Notes under the pieces: model-generated
Seen by the model: the letters and a program-made list of their open reading frames with translations, nothing else
Told to the model about the DNA's origin: nothing
The model's database searches: none
Translations under genes and position numbers: made by a program
Source: Tissierellia bacterium
Lineage (GTDB): Bacteria > Bacillota > Clostridia > Tissierellales > Peptoniphilaceae
Direction: 5' to 3'
NCBI GenBank assembly: GCA_030537855.1
Contig: JAUNVD010000001.1
Coordinates: 62,387 to 126,386 of the forward strand
DNA length: 64,000 nt
Shown: piece after piece, positions 52,720 to 61,969 of the stretch
How positions within the stretch are numbered: the first letter of the stretch is position 1
Layout: each line of letters starts with the position of its first letter

Positions 52720-54051
52720 ATGACAAGAAATCGAAGAATCGTCTTTTTACTTGCCATTTTATTAATCATTCCTTTTCCAATTTTTGGGGAAGATTTACAG
52801 CAAGGGGCTATATGTAATCCTTGGGCAAGAGAAGAACTTACAGATGGGGATAAGATGGGGATTTATCCTATAGACTATCTTATAACAAATATGGATTTCA
52901 CGCTTCCCATTCAAGAAAAAGAAATAAATGATATATATGAGAGAACACTTAAAAAACTAAAAGAATTAGATTTAGAAAGAACCAGTCCTAATGTATATCA
53001 TTTTAAAAAAGGAACTCGTGGAGAGATCTTAGACTCGTTATATACTTTATATTGTGATTTTTATAATGATGGGAAGAATACAAAAGATCCTGTAGCCTTT
53101 TTTCAAGAAAAGAATATATTAAAGGGAAATGGTTCGTCTCTTAATCTAGAAGGAATTTGCTCTAGGGAAGAAGCGATAGCCCTTTATGTAAGAACTTTAA
53201 AAGCTCTTTACCATGATTTAGGCTGTAGCGCAAAGGGATTTTTTTGGTCCATTGAACATAATGGTAACATTGTATATTTACTTGGCTCTATTCATGTGGG
53301 AAAACACAAGATGTATCCTATTCGAAAAGAAGTAATGGATGCTTTTCATCATTCAACTCATGTTTACTTTGAAATAGATTCAAATGAACAAGAAGAATTA
53401 GAATATATGAAAAAACAAATGATTTATACAGATGGAAGAACCTTGAAAGATGATTTAGGGGAAAAAGACTATAATACGTTTCGAGAAATTATGACAGTAC
53501 ATGGTATTCCTGAATCTATCTATCAATACTATCGACCATGGGCGGCTTACTCCTTGATTTCTAGTAACCCTCAAAATATCTCCTTACAAAGTTACTTAGG
53601 AGTAGAAACCTACTTTACCCAAAAAGCTAAACTTCATAAGAAAAAAATAGGTCAGCTAGAATCTATTAAAAGCCAAACTGATGTACTTTATAATTTTGAT
53701 TCAGAAAACTATCTTTTTATGATAAAAAATCTTTTACAAGAAATTAATCAACATGGGTATCGTACTTTGGACGATCAAATGAACAGTTTACAAGATGTTT
53801 GGATTGAAGGAGATGTGAGAACATTAAATCAATATTTAAAAGCTGAAGAAAAATCAGGACCACATAAATCATTTAACGAAACCCTACTTGGTAACAGAGA
53901 TATCCATATGGCAAATGAAATTGAAAAACTTTTGAAAAGTAAAGAAAAACATAGATCCTTTGTAATTATAGGTGCTGCACATCTTACACCGAAAAATTCT
54001 GTATTAGGAATGTTAAAACAAAAGGGATATACGATAAAGGCATATCAATAA
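52720..54051 (+). CDS. TraB/GumN-family exported protein
   Basis: 443 residues. A signal peptide (about 1-24, ending FPIFGED) is followed by a helical N-terminal part of about 130 residues and then the TraB/GumN core, with VYLLGSIHVGKHKMYPI (about 188-204) and the C-terminal FVIIGAAHLTPKNSVLGML. The conserved Gx2H motif and the late His belong to the putative metalloprotease-like EreA/TraB fold. The long N-terminal part is unusual for the family. It is monocistronic, with AGGAGGGG upstream of ATG. Confidence 0.87.
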   Translation: MTRNRRIVFLLAILLIIPFPIFGEDLQQGAICNPWAREELTDGDKMGIYPIDYLITNMDFTLPIQEKEINDIYERTLKKLKELDLERTSPNVYHFKKGTRGEILDSLYTLYCDFYNDGKNTKDPVAFFQEKNILKGNGSSLNLEGICSREEAIALYVRTLKALYHDLGCSAKGFFWSIEHNGNIVYLLGSIHVGKHKMYPIRKEVMDAFHHSTHVYFEIDSNEQEELEYMKKQMIYTDGRTLKDDLGEKDYNTFREIMTVHGIPESIYQYYRPWAAYSLISSNPQNISLQSYLGVETYFTQKAKLHKKKIGQLESIKSQTDVLYNFDSENYLFMIKNLLQEINQHGYRTLDDQMNSLQDVWIEGDVRTLNQYLKAEEKSGPHKSFNETLLGNRDIHMANEIEKLLKSKEKHRSFVIIGAAHLTPKNSVLGMLKQKGYTIKAYQ

Positions 54052-54052
54052 A

Positions 54053-54075
54053 GGCGGTGTTTAACACTGCCTTAT
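54053..54075. terminator. Terminator after the TraB-family gene
   Basis: AAGGCGGTGTT pairs with AACACTGCCTT (one G-U), followed by ATTTTATTTT. Confidence 0.65.
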
Positions 54076-54076
54076 T

Positions 54077-54607
54077 TTATTTTGGGAGAAATACTGTAAA
54101 GGTAGCTCCCTTTCCTTTATTATTTTTAGCTGCTACCCAACCATTATGGATTTCAACAACTTTTTTTACTAAAGGTAGTCCTAAACCAGCACCTTCATAT
54201 TCAACCTTTGGTAAATGTTCTTTTCCACGATAAAAACGATTCCAAATTAAACCTATTTCTTTTTTAGAAATACCAGGGCCATCGTCTTTTATGGTAAGAA
54301 GGATTCCGTCATTTCTGCCTTTTAAAGTAATGAAAATTTCTTTCTTTGAAAAATGAATGGCATTGGATAATAGGTTTTCAAAAAGAAGATAGACCATCCT
54401 TTGATTTCCTATAATTTCCAACTCTGGTTCAAGGTCACAATTAATAATGATAGAACTTTCAACAGCATCAAATCTAGCTTTGTCTAAAAATTCACTAAGA
54501 AGATTTGAAATATTTAGTTTTTGTAAAGAGCCAGTTGTTTTTTCAATCTCTGAAATTTCTAAAAGCTCTTCAATCATCTTTGATATTCTTTTATTTTCAT
54601 GTAACAT
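54077..54607 (-). pseudogene. Truncated sensor histidine kinase (C-terminal part)
   Basis: 176 residues covering the end of a HisKA helix (ISKMIEELLEISEIEK) and a full HATPase_c domain: N box ENLLSNAIHFS, G1 DDGPGIS, F box FYRGKEHL, G2 GAGLGLPLVKK. The H box with the phosphorylated His, and any sensor or membrane domain, are missing. The frame stays open to about 54682 upstream, with kinase-like residues (ERFQELLKKKLLRGE), so an earlier gene was cut. An AGAGGAGA before the ATG may still give a short protein. No response regulator is adjacent. Confidence 0.78.
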
Positions 54608-54954
54608 AATGCTCTCTCCTCTAAGTAACTTCTTCTTAAGAAGTTCTTGGAACCTTTCTAAACATACTTTAAGGTATGTTTTTTAAATGTAATCTATGTA
54701 AAGAAATATACTTATACATTAACTTCAAATATGAGAAAGAGATATAGTACTTATCAAGGTATCTATAGAGTAAATATCGTAAATATAACTTATGGAATTA
54801 TTACCACATTTTTCCAATTTTAAAACTCAATTTTAAAAGATTTGAAATCAATAGCAAGCTCCTATATAATAATTATAATATAGGAAAATAGTAATTGATA
54901 TAGGAAACTTCTTATTTTGTATACGTATTCCTATAAAAATGAAGGGAGGCGTAT
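54608..54954. other. Intergenic region between the kinase remnant and mgtC-like gene
   Basis: 347 bp. It holds two inverted repeats (AACTTCTT/AAGAAGTT at 54627-54645, and AAACATAC/GTATGTTT near 54659-54682 followed by T6), within the lost part of the kinase frame, and the mgtC-like promoter listed separately. I see no magnesium riboswitch (M-box or ykoK type). Confidence 0.45.
54842..54870 (+). promoter_or_regulatory. Promoter of the mgtC-like gene
   Basis: -35 TTGAAA (54842-54847), 17-bp spacer, -10 TATAAT (54865-54870), leaving a leader of about 75 nt. Confidence 0.8.
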
Positions 54955-55650
54955 ATGTTCGTACAGCCATATGTTATTTTAAGACTGGTTTTTGCAGCCT
55001 TTCTTGGTGGTTTGATAGGCTTGGAACGAGAATCTAATAATCAAGCAGCAGGCCTTCGTACTCATATCTTGGTTTCCACTGGTTCTGCCTTAATTATGTT
55101 AACAAGTATCTTTTTAGCAGAACAGTATAATAATCATGACCATGCTAGAATCGCAGCTCAAGTTGTTAGTGGGATTGGTTTTTTAGGTGCTGGGACTATT
55201 ATGATTAGAGGCTTCGACATAAAAGGTCTTACAACTGCTGCTAGTCTTTGGGTAGATGCAGGAATAGGACTTGCTGTTGGGGCAGGATTTTATTTGCCGG
55301 CGATTACTACTGTAATCATTGTAATTCTTGCATTATTCTTATTACAAAAGGTTGAGTTTAAGATTATTGAAAAAGTAAATCGAGAATTAATCGTATATAC
55401 TTACAATGAGAAAAAAACCTTTGAAAATTTAGGACAGCTTTTGGCTCATTATGGAGCCAAGGTTCATGAGATTCATATTGAATCTGAAGAAAGAGATGAT
55501 AGACAAATTAGAGTGTTAAAATATGAAATATTCTTTCCCATAGGATTCCATCCAGCCCAATTTTTAACAGATTTAGAAAAAACAGAAGCCTTAGAAAAAG
55601 TAAAGTACGATGGGCGAATAGTGATAAATCGAGAAATAGAATACAAATAG
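54955..55650 (+). CDS. MgtC/SapB-family membrane protein
   Basis: 231 residues. Four to five membrane helices in the first 135 residues contain the MgtC signature GGLIGLERESNNQAAGLRTH and VVSGIGFLGAGTIM. The C-terminal 90 residues form a small ACT-like cytosolic domain. The family is linked to Mg2+ homeostasis and, in pathogens, survival in macrophages through effects on ATP synthase. GGGAGG precedes the ATG. It ends in a bidirectional terminator. Confidence 0.92.
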   Translation: MFVQPYVILRLVFAAFLGGLIGLERESNNQAAGLRTHILVSTGSALIMLTSIFLAEQYNNHDHARIAAQVVSGIGFLGAGTIMIRGFDIKGLTTAASLWVDAGIGLAVGAGFYLPAITTVIIVILALFLLQKVEFKIIEKVNRELIVYTYNEKKTFENLGQLLAHYGAKVHEIHIESEERDDRQIRVLKYEIFFPIGFHPAQFLTDLEKTEALEKVKYDGRIVINREIEYK

Positions 55651-55670
55651 ACGTCTATTGTATTCTATTT
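55634..55670. terminator. Bidirectional terminator
   Basis: AAATAGAATACAA pairs perfectly with TTGTATTCTATTT (13 bp), with a palindromic loop (TAGACGTCTA). It overlaps the mgtC-like stop and the TetR stop. Confidence 0.85.
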
Positions 55671-56249
55671 TTTATTGGAATTTTCCATTTGGAAAAAAGT
55701 ATTTATCTTTTGATAATAGAGAATGATTTTTTCAGGTGAATCATTCATTTCTCTTTGTAACCACCACTTTATCAATTCAATAAAAGATCCTGTGATTTGT
55801 TGTTGTATAAAATCTAGGGGAAGATCTTTTATTTCAGAGGATAGATTCGTTAACAAGTAGTCTTGGATAAATTCCTGAAAATAAATAGAGAAATAATCCC
55901 AAAATAGATTTGCTCCTTCCCCTTTTAAAATACCTGGGAGGAGTTTTTTATTGTCCTTTAAATGATAGAGAATATGAGTCATCATGGGAATAGGCTCTCC
56001 TTCTAAAAGAGAGAAATCATGGGTTTCCTCTTCTTCTAAATCCCTGGAAAAAATATGTTGAAACATATCGGTACATAGGGCATAAAGTAGAGCATCTTTA
56101 GTTTCAAAATGGGCATAGAAAGTACTTCTTCCAATATTTGCATCATCAATAATATCTTGAACTGTTATTTTAGGATAAGATTTTTTCATTAATAAATTTT
56201 GAAAAGCATTAAAAATAGCAACTCTTGTTTTTTCAACACGACGATCCAT
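55665..56249 (-). CDS. TetR/AcrR-family transcriptional regulator
   Basis: 194 residues. The N-terminal helix-turn-helix is ITVQDIIDDANIGRSTFYAHFETKDALLYAL (about residues 25-55). The C-terminal domain resembles the TetR_C_33 / DhaS-like group. It lies divergent from the P1B metal ATPase, with an inverted repeat between the two, so it probably represses that gene and itself. The ligand may be a metal or an unrelated molecule; TetR regulators of metal ATPases are uncommon. Confidence 0.88.
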   Translation of the reverse strand: MDRRVEKTRVAIFNAFQNLLMKKSYPKITVQDIIDDANIGRSTFYAHFETKDALLYALCTDMFQHIFSRDLEEEETHDFSLLEGEPIPMMTHILYHLKDNKKLLPGILKGEGANLFWDYFSIYFQEFIQDYLLTNLSSEIKDLPLDFIQQQITGSFIELIKWWLQREMNDSPEKIILYYQKINTFFQMENSNKK

Positions 56250-56278
56250 AAAACCTCCTGAACAATTTTATAAAAATG

Positions 56279-56315
56279 TACAATAATGAACAGTAACACA
56301 GGAATGATTATTGTA
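56279..56315. promoter_or_regulatory. Candidate TetR operator
   Basis: TACAATAAT (56279-56287) and ATTATTGTA (56307-56315) are a 9-bp inverted repeat separated by 19 bp, in the divergent region between the TetR gene and the metal ATPase. Confidence 0.45.
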
Positions 56316-56411
56316 TTAAAACACAAATCTATATACAATATAATCGAACAAAGTGTTTGATAATTTATATAATGTACGAAAAAATCATATTTGTCAATAG
56401 AGGGGAAGTAT

Positions 56412-58283
56412 ATGAAAAAAATAATGGATTTTTTATTTGGAATTCCTATGACTGTACTATCTGGAGGATTTTTACTATGGTCACTATTTCTACTTTTGAC
56501 CCATAGAACCTTAGGGATAGACCCTGCATGGGGAGCAATTATTATATCAGGTATACCTATGTTGTATTTAGCCCTTTCACGGTTATTCTTTGAAAAATGG
56601 ATTTCTTCTGCCCTATTAATTTCGATGGCAATGTTGGCTTCTATCGCCATTGGAGAAGTATTTGCAGCAGGTGAAGTAGCTTTTATTATGGCATTAGGAG
56701 CAATTCTTGAGGATATGACAGTTGCAAAGGCAAAAAAGGGACTAACTCATTTAATAGCTTTGGCTCCAGAAGAGGGACGACTCATCGATTGTGGAAAAGA
56801 AAAAATGATTCCTGTAAAAGAAATTAAAGCAGGGGATGTATTACGAGTTCTTCCTGGCGAAAAAATACCAGTAGACGGTATTGTTATTTCAGGAAATACA
56901 TCTGTGGATCAATCTATTATGACAGGGGAGTCACTTCCTGTCGATAAATCTCAAGGAGATGAGGTATTTTGTGGTACGATAAATCGTTTTGGCACCATGG
57001 ATTTTAAAGCTACCAATGTAGGGGAAGACTCATCTCTTCAAAAAATGATTCGATTAGTACAAGATGCAGAAGACAAGAAGGCTCCTATGGAGAGAATTGC
57101 AGATAAATGGGCAGTATGGCTTGTTCCAATTGCTTTATTTATTGCCATTGGTGGATTTTTTATGACCAAAGCTATGGGTTATGAAACGAGAGAAGCATTA
57201 ACAAGAGGGGTAACAGTCTTAGTTGTTTTTTGTCCATGTGCTTTAGCATTAGCCACTCCAACATCTGTTATGGCAGCCATTGGACAAGGGACAAAAAAGG
57301 GAGTGATTATAAAATCTGGAGAAGCTTTGGAAACTATGGGAAAAGTAGATACTATAACCTTTGATAAAACAGGAACACTTACCTTTGGAGAGCCTCAAAT
57401 TAGTAATCTTTTACCTGTTCCTGGAATTGATGAAAATAAACTTTTAGAAGTAACAATGAATGTAGAAAGTAAAAGTGAACATCCTTTAGCAAAAGCGATT
57501 TTAAAAGAAGGAGAAAAACGAAAACTCCTCCGTGAAGAACCTTCAGATTTTGAAATGATACCTGGAAAAGGGATTCAAGGTCGATTAAGAGGAAATGTTA
57601 TTTCTTGTGGAAGTAAAAGATTTTTAGAAGAACTTGGAGTTTCCATTCCTATGGAAAAAGAGATTCAAAAAATTATAGAGGAAGGAAAGGCCATTATTTA
57701 TGTGGCAGAAAATCAAAATTACCTAGGTGCCATTGGACTTTCTGATACCTTACGACCAGAAGCAAAACAAATGATACAAGACTTAAAAGATATGGATACT
57801 CGAACAGTATTATTAACAGGGGATCATCAAAATACAGCTAATCATCTTGGAAAGCTAATAGGCTTAACAGAAGTATTTGGAGATCTTTTACCTGAAGAAA
57901 AAGTAACAAAAATAAAAGAATTAGAAGATTCTCAAAGAATTATTTGTATGATTGGAGATGGAGTAAATGATGCGCCTGCTTTAAAAACTGCTAATGTTGG
58001 AGTAGCCATGGGAAGTATGGGAAGTGATATTGCTGTGGAAGCTGCAGATATTGCTCTGATGAGTGATGATTTATCTAATGTATCCTATTTAAAACGACTT
58101 TCCCAATCTACAGTGAAAACAATAAAGGGGAATATTATTTTGTCTATGGCCATTAATGCCATTGCCATTGCACTTTCTGTTATGGGAGTTCTAACTCCTG
58201 TTACTGGGGCATTGGTTCATAATGGAGGATCCGTATTAGTAGTATTAAATGCAGCAATGCTCTATGATAGAAAATTTGATTGA
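56412..58283 (+). CDS. P1B-type heavy-metal translocating ATPase
   Basis: 623 residues without N-terminal HMA domains. The A domain has TGESLPVDK, the metal helix has FCPCALA (CPC), the phosphorylated Asp is in FDKTGTLTFG, then SEHPLAKA (HP motif) and MIGDGVNDAPAL. The last helices carry GALVHNGGSVLVVLNAAML, closer to Zn/Cd/Co/Mn pumps than to copper pumps. The ATG at 56412 has GAGGGG upstream; the TTG at 56391 is rejected. It exports metal ions under likely TetR control. The exact metal is uncertain. Confidence 0.92.
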   Translation: MKKIMDFLFGIPMTVLSGGFLLWSLFLLLTHRTLGIDPAWGAIIISGIPMLYLALSRLFFEKWISSALLISMAMLASIAIGEVFAAGEVAFIMALGAILEDMTVAKAKKGLTHLIALAPEEGRLIDCGKEKMIPVKEIKAGDVLRVLPGEKIPVDGIVISGNTSVDQSIMTGESLPVDKSQGDEVFCGTINRFGTMDFKATNVGEDSSLQKMIRLVQDAEDKKAPMERIADKWAVWLVPIALFIAIGGFFMTKAMGYETREALTRGVTVLVVFCPCALALATPTSVMAAIGQGTKKGVIIKSGEALETMGKVDTITFDKTGTLTFGEPQISNLLPVPGIDENKLLEVTMNVESKSEHPLAKAILKEGEKRKLLREEPSDFEMIPGKGIQGRLRGNVISCGSKRFLEELGVSIPMEKEIQKIIEEGKAIIYVAENQNYLGAIGLSDTLRPEAKQMIQDLKDMDTRTVLLTGDHQNTANHLGKLIGLTEVFGDLLPEEKVTKIKELEDSQRIICMIGDGVNDAPALKTANVGVAMGSMGSDIAVEAADIALMSDDLSNVSYLKRLSQSTVKTIKGNIILSMAINAIAIALSVMGVLTPVTGALVHNGGSVLVVLNAAMLYDRKFD

Positions 58284-58324
58284 TATGATGCTGGAGTTTC
58301 TTTTACATAAAGAATTCCATAGAA

Positions 58325-58350
58325 AAAAAGCACGCTTGCCCGTGCTTTTT
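58325..58350 (+). terminator. Terminator of the metal ATPase gene
   Basis: AAAAAGCACG pairs with CGTGCTTTTT, 6-nt loop, followed by TT. Confidence 0.88.
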
Positions 58351-58494
58351 TTCGGATACAATGATTCCTAAGAATTAAAAATATAAATGAAAAGATATCT
58401 TATTTCTCGTAAAAAGCCAAACATCTGTGAAATTTGCTCCTTTCCCCTTTATATACTACACTATGTATAGGATCTATTTTAAGGAGGAAGATAA

Positions 58495-59835
58495 TTGGCG
58501 AAAACCGATGAAATGATTTATGGAGATTTAAAAAGAATCTTCTTTCACTACCTTATTCCAAGTATTGGTGGAATGCTGGGAACATCTTTATATGTTTTAG
58601 GAGATACTATGATTGTGGGCAGAGGTTTAGGAGCAGAGGGACTTGCTGCTTTAAACATATCTATTCCCTTGATCAATGTCTTTAATGGCTTTGGACTATT
58701 ATTTGGAATTGGAGGTTCTACAGCATTATCTGTAGATAGAGGTAAGGGGGAAACCCATGGAATAAATCGTATTTTTACAAAGTCTATGTTACTATCAGCA
58801 ATGACGGGAATTATTTTAACCTTACTAAGAATTTTCTTTTTAGATGATCTAGTTCGTATCCTTGGTGGAGAAGGACAAACTTTTTATATGAGTCGGGATT
58901 ATTTAGGGATACTACTGTCTTTTAGTATATTTTTTCTTTGTAACACCACATTAATGATCTTTGTAAGAAATGACGGCTCACCTAACATTGCTATGGCATC
59001 TATGCTCATAGGATCTGTGGTGAATGTTATTTTAGACTATGTCTTTATAATAAAATTGAACTGGGGTATGTGGGGAGGAGCCTTGGCAACTGGATTTTCT
59101 CCTGTTATTGGTCTTATCATACTAAGTGTTCATTTTATAAAAAAGAAAAATTCCATAAAATTGGAACCATTAAAAGGCTCCTTTGGGAAAGTAAAAAGAT
59201 TAATTAAAAATGGGGTCCCTAGTTGGATTGTAGAATGTTCTGCTGGTCTCGTTATTTTTTCCTTTAATCAAGTATTACTTGGGATATCTGGGGAAAAAGG
59301 GGTAGCAGCCTATAGTATTATTGCAAACTTATCTTTAATTGCCACTGCAATCTTTACAGGAGTAGGACAGGGTATTCAGCCCATTATATCTGTAAATTAT
59401 GGTGCAGAAAACCCAAAGAGATTTTTAAAAACAGTGGAAATGGGGATCTTTACATCCTTACTATTAGGGATACTGTTTTATCTCATTGGATTTCTTTTTC
59501 CTGAACAGCTTATTGGAATCTTTATTCGAAATAATCCTGATATTATCCCTATTACGACAACGGGAATCCGTATTTACTTTTTATCCTTCCTTTGTATGGG
59601 AGTAAATATTGTTTTGACATCTTATATCCAATCAAAAGAAGAGGCAAAGGCATCTCTTATTATCTCTTTACTACGAGGACTTATCCTTGTACTCTTATTG
59701 GTAAACCTCTTACCTAAATGGATAGGGATCAAAGGAGTTTGGTGGACCCTTCCTTTAACAGAATTTTTGACATTATTCATATCATTTTTCTTATTCTCAA
59801 AAATACGACGAGTTTGGGATTTTATGAGAATATAA
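58495..59835 (+). CDS. MATE-family efflux transporter
   Basis: 446 residues with twelve helices in two halves. PSIGGMLGTSLYVLGDTMIVGRGLG and GIGGSTALSVDRGKGE are typical of NorM/DinF-type MATE proteins, and the second-half repeat includes FTGVGQGIQPIISVNYGAEN. It exports cationic compounds using an ion gradient. The start is TTG behind AGGAGGAAGATAA. It is not closely related in sequence to the MATE fragment at the window start. Confidence 0.93.
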   Translation: MAKTDEMIYGDLKRIFFHYLIPSIGGMLGTSLYVLGDTMIVGRGLGAEGLAALNISIPLINVFNGFGLLFGIGGSTALSVDRGKGETHGINRIFTKSMLLSAMTGIILTLLRIFFLDDLVRILGGEGQTFYMSRDYLGILLSFSIFFLCNTTLMIFVRNDGSPNIAMASMLIGSVVNVILDYVFIIKLNWGMWGGALATGFSPVIGLIILSVHFIKKKNSIKLEPLKGSFGKVKRLIKNGVPSWIVECSAGLVIFSFNQVLLGISGEKGVAAYSIIANLSLIATAIFTGVGQGIQPIISVNYGAENPKRFLKTVEMGIFTSLLLGILFYLIGFLFPEQLIGIFIRNNPDIIPITTTGIRIYFLSFLCMGVNIVLTSYIQSKEEAKASLIISLLRGLILVLLLVNLLPKWIGIKGVWWTLPLTEFLTLFISFFLFSKIRRVWDFMRI

Positions 59836-59837
59836 AA

Positions 59838-59872
59838 AAAGGCGTTTGCAAAAATATATTGCAAGCGTCTTT
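59838..59872 (+). terminator. Terminator after the second MATE gene
   Basis: AAAGGCGTTTGCAA pairs with TTGCAAGCGTCTTT through two G-U pairs, followed by T. Confidence 0.8.
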
Positions 59873-59899
59873 TCATTATAAGAACCCTACATTGATATT

Positions 59900-60964
59900 T
59901 TAGTTTTCTAAGGAAGGATCCACCTCAATCATTACCTTTATTTGGGAAGGGTCATTTTTTAAAGCTAAAAAACCCTCTAAAGTATGATCTAAATCTACAT
60001 ACTTGGTAATCAAAGTTTGTGGTGTCATCTTACGATGATAAGCCAATTCTATCATATAATCATATCTTCCTACAAAAGGAGAAATAGTAGTTTTAATAGT
60101 TGCTGAACTTAATAAAAATGGTATTCCTGGTAAAGGGACATGATTATAAAAGGCACTTGTTATCATAATAGTTCCTTGTTTTCGTACACATTTTAAGGCA
60201 GTGGCAACAGTCTCTTCCACTCCAGCACATTCAAAAACAAAATCAACACCTTTTCCCTTGGTAAGATCCATCACTACAGTATAAAGGTCTTCTTTTTTCA
60301 CATTTATAATATCCGTTGCTCCTAAAGTTTTCGCTAATATTAATTTTGGTTCAAAAAGATCAGCAACAAGAATCCTACGAGCTCCAGCAACCTCTAATCC
60401 TTGAGCAGTCATAAGACCAATGGTTCCTGCTCCAATCACAAGAGCAGTATCTCCCATTTTTATACCACTATCCATAACAGCTCCAAAAGAGACAGCACCA
60501 CATTGTACAAGGGAAGCATTTTCTAAGGTCATATCCTCTGGAATAGAATAGACATTTTCTTCAGGTAATGAAATATATTCACTCATACCACCATCAGTAG
60601 CAGAACCAAGTAAAGCATAACCTTCTTCACAGAGATTTCCCAGTCCCTTCCGACAAAAATCACAAGTACCACAAGAAATAATCGGCTGTATGGCAACCTT
60701 ATCACCTACACTGACCCTATCCACATCTTTTCCAATTTCAGTTACAATGCCAGAGCACTCGTGACCTAAAGAAAAAGGTCCTTTTTTTCCGATAAGAGGA
60801 TGGGGAAGGTGATTAGTAAACAAGGGTTTTGAAAATAAATTTCCTTCACTTCCACAAATCGCACAATATGCAATTTTTACTTTTACATCCCTTGCCTTAA
60901 CAATTGGTTCAGGACTTTCTTCGATTTCAATGACTTCATTACCATAAAAAACCGCTCTTTTCAA
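59900..60964 (-). CDS. Zinc-dependent medium-chain alcohol dehydrogenase
   Basis: 354 residues. The catalytic zinc site uses CAICGSEG and GHECSG; the structural zinc has four Cys in CGTCDFCRKGLGNLC. The NAD(P) motif is GAGTIGLM. It resembles the threonine/butanediol/sorbitol dehydrogenase group. It follows the beta-keto acid cleavage enzyme gene by 72 bp on the same strand, so it may reduce or oxidise a metabolite in the same pathway. The substrate is not known. Confidence 0.87.
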   Translation of the reverse strand: MKRAVFYGNEVIEIEESPEPIVKARDVKVKIAYCAICGSEGNLFSKPLFTNHLPHPLIGKKGPFSLGHECSGIVTEIGKDVDRVSVGDKVAIQPIISCGTCDFCRKGLGNLCEEGYALLGSATDGGMSEYISLPEENVYSIPEDMTLENASLVQCGAVSFGAVMDSGIKMGDTALVIGAGTIGLMTAQGLEVAGARRILVADLFEPKLILAKTLGATDIINVKKEDLYTVVMDLTKGKGVDFVFECAGVEETVATALKCVRKQGTIMITSAFYNHVPLPGIPFLLSSATIKTTISPFVGRYDYMIELAYHRKMTPQTLITKYVDLDHTLEGFLALKNDPSQIKVMIEVDPSLEN

Positions 60965-61036
60965 GAAAACACCTCCTTCAAAAATGAGTTTTTAAAAAGT
61001 AGAAACTCGAGTTTTATTTAAGAAATTCAAAAAAGA

Positions 61037-61969
61037 TTAGTTATATTCCCTTGGAGAGCCTAATCCCATCATCGTTCTAGCTTCTTTTGGAGATGCAATA
61101 GGACGTCCTAAATCATGAGCAATCCTTACAATCCTTTCTACCAATTGGGCGTTACTTTTAGCAAGCTCACCACGATGATAGTAAACATTATCTTCTAGTC
61201 CTACACGAACATGATGACCCATTAAAAGAGATAATGCACAAATAGGAGTTTGGGCAGGTCCTACACCTAGTACACTAAGTAAAGAATCTTCAGGTATTAT
61301 TTTTTCGTAAATTCCTAAATATTCCAATAAAGAATAAGCTCCTAAGTCGTTAAAAACACATTGAATCCAATAGGGGGCTTGTACTAGATGATGATCCACT
61401 AATTGATGTAAGATTTTAAAATCTCCTGGGTCAAAAATACCTAATTCAGGTTTACATCCATATTTTTCAAGAATTTTTAAATTTTCAGTAGCATCAGAAA
61501 AAGTTTGAGCAAAAACTCTTTCTCCAAAAAGACCTTTAATAAGATCGAGACTGGCAAGCTCCGGTCTTGCTTCTGCGGAAATACGCATAGGAGGTTCTGT
61601 TGCCTTGTTTGGCCAATAAGATCGAGCACCTACAAAAGTATTATTAATAATAATCTCTGGACATTTTTCTCGAATCCGTCGATTAATTTCTTTATACGTT
61701 TCTACATCATCACTCATTTGAGATAGATTTTTAGGATTTCGAGTATGAATATGAACAATAGAAGCTCCTGCATTATATGCATCATAGGTAGCTTTTACTT
61801 GTTCTTCCATAGATAAAGGTAAATTTGGATTTTTTTCCTTTCCATGTAGCCCACCGGTAATGGCACAAGTAATAATTACTGGTGGAAACTCGGAAAGACC
61901 AGTGAGGCCAATTTTTTTAGCTCTTTTAAAAACTTGTCTTATTTCACCTGCATACCACTCTTTTTTCAT
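61037..61969 (-). CDS. Beta-keto acid cleavage enzyme (BKACE, Kce family)
   Basis: 310 residues of the DUF849 family. The zinc-binding pair is in VHIHTR (His73, His75) and a late Glu lies in VGLEDNVYYHRGE. The family condenses a beta-keto acid with acetyl-CoA to acetoacetate and an acyl-CoA; the founding member, Kce, cleaves 3-keto-5-aminohexanoate in lysine fermentation. The other lysine genes (kdd, kal, kamA) are not in this window, so another substrate such as dehydrocarnitine or a related keto acid is possible. Confidence 0.88.
   Translation of the reverse strand: MKKEWYAGEIRQVFKRAKKIGLTGLSEFPPVIITCAITGGLHGKEKNPNLPLSMEEQVKATYDAYNAGASIVHIHTRNPKNLSQMSDDVETYKEINRRIREKCPEIIINNTFVGARSYWPNKATEPPMRISAEARPELASLDLIKGLFGERVFAQTFSDATENLKILEKYGCKPELGIFDPGDFKILHQLVDHHLVQAPYWIQCVFNDLGAYSLLEYLGIYEKIIPEDSLLSVLGVGPAQTPICALSLLMGHHVRVGLEDNVYYHRGELAKSNAQLVERIVRIAHDLGRPIASPKEARTMMGLGSPREYN

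Noticed and set aside
54608..54954. Magnesium riboswitch upstream of the mgtC-like gene
   Set aside because: The promoter leaves a leader of only about 75 nt, too short for an M-box, and no conserved core was seen.
56189..56650. 153-codon minus-strand frame across the TetR-metal ATPase divergent region
   Set aside because: It overlaps both real genes and the regulatory region; no start signal and no domain.
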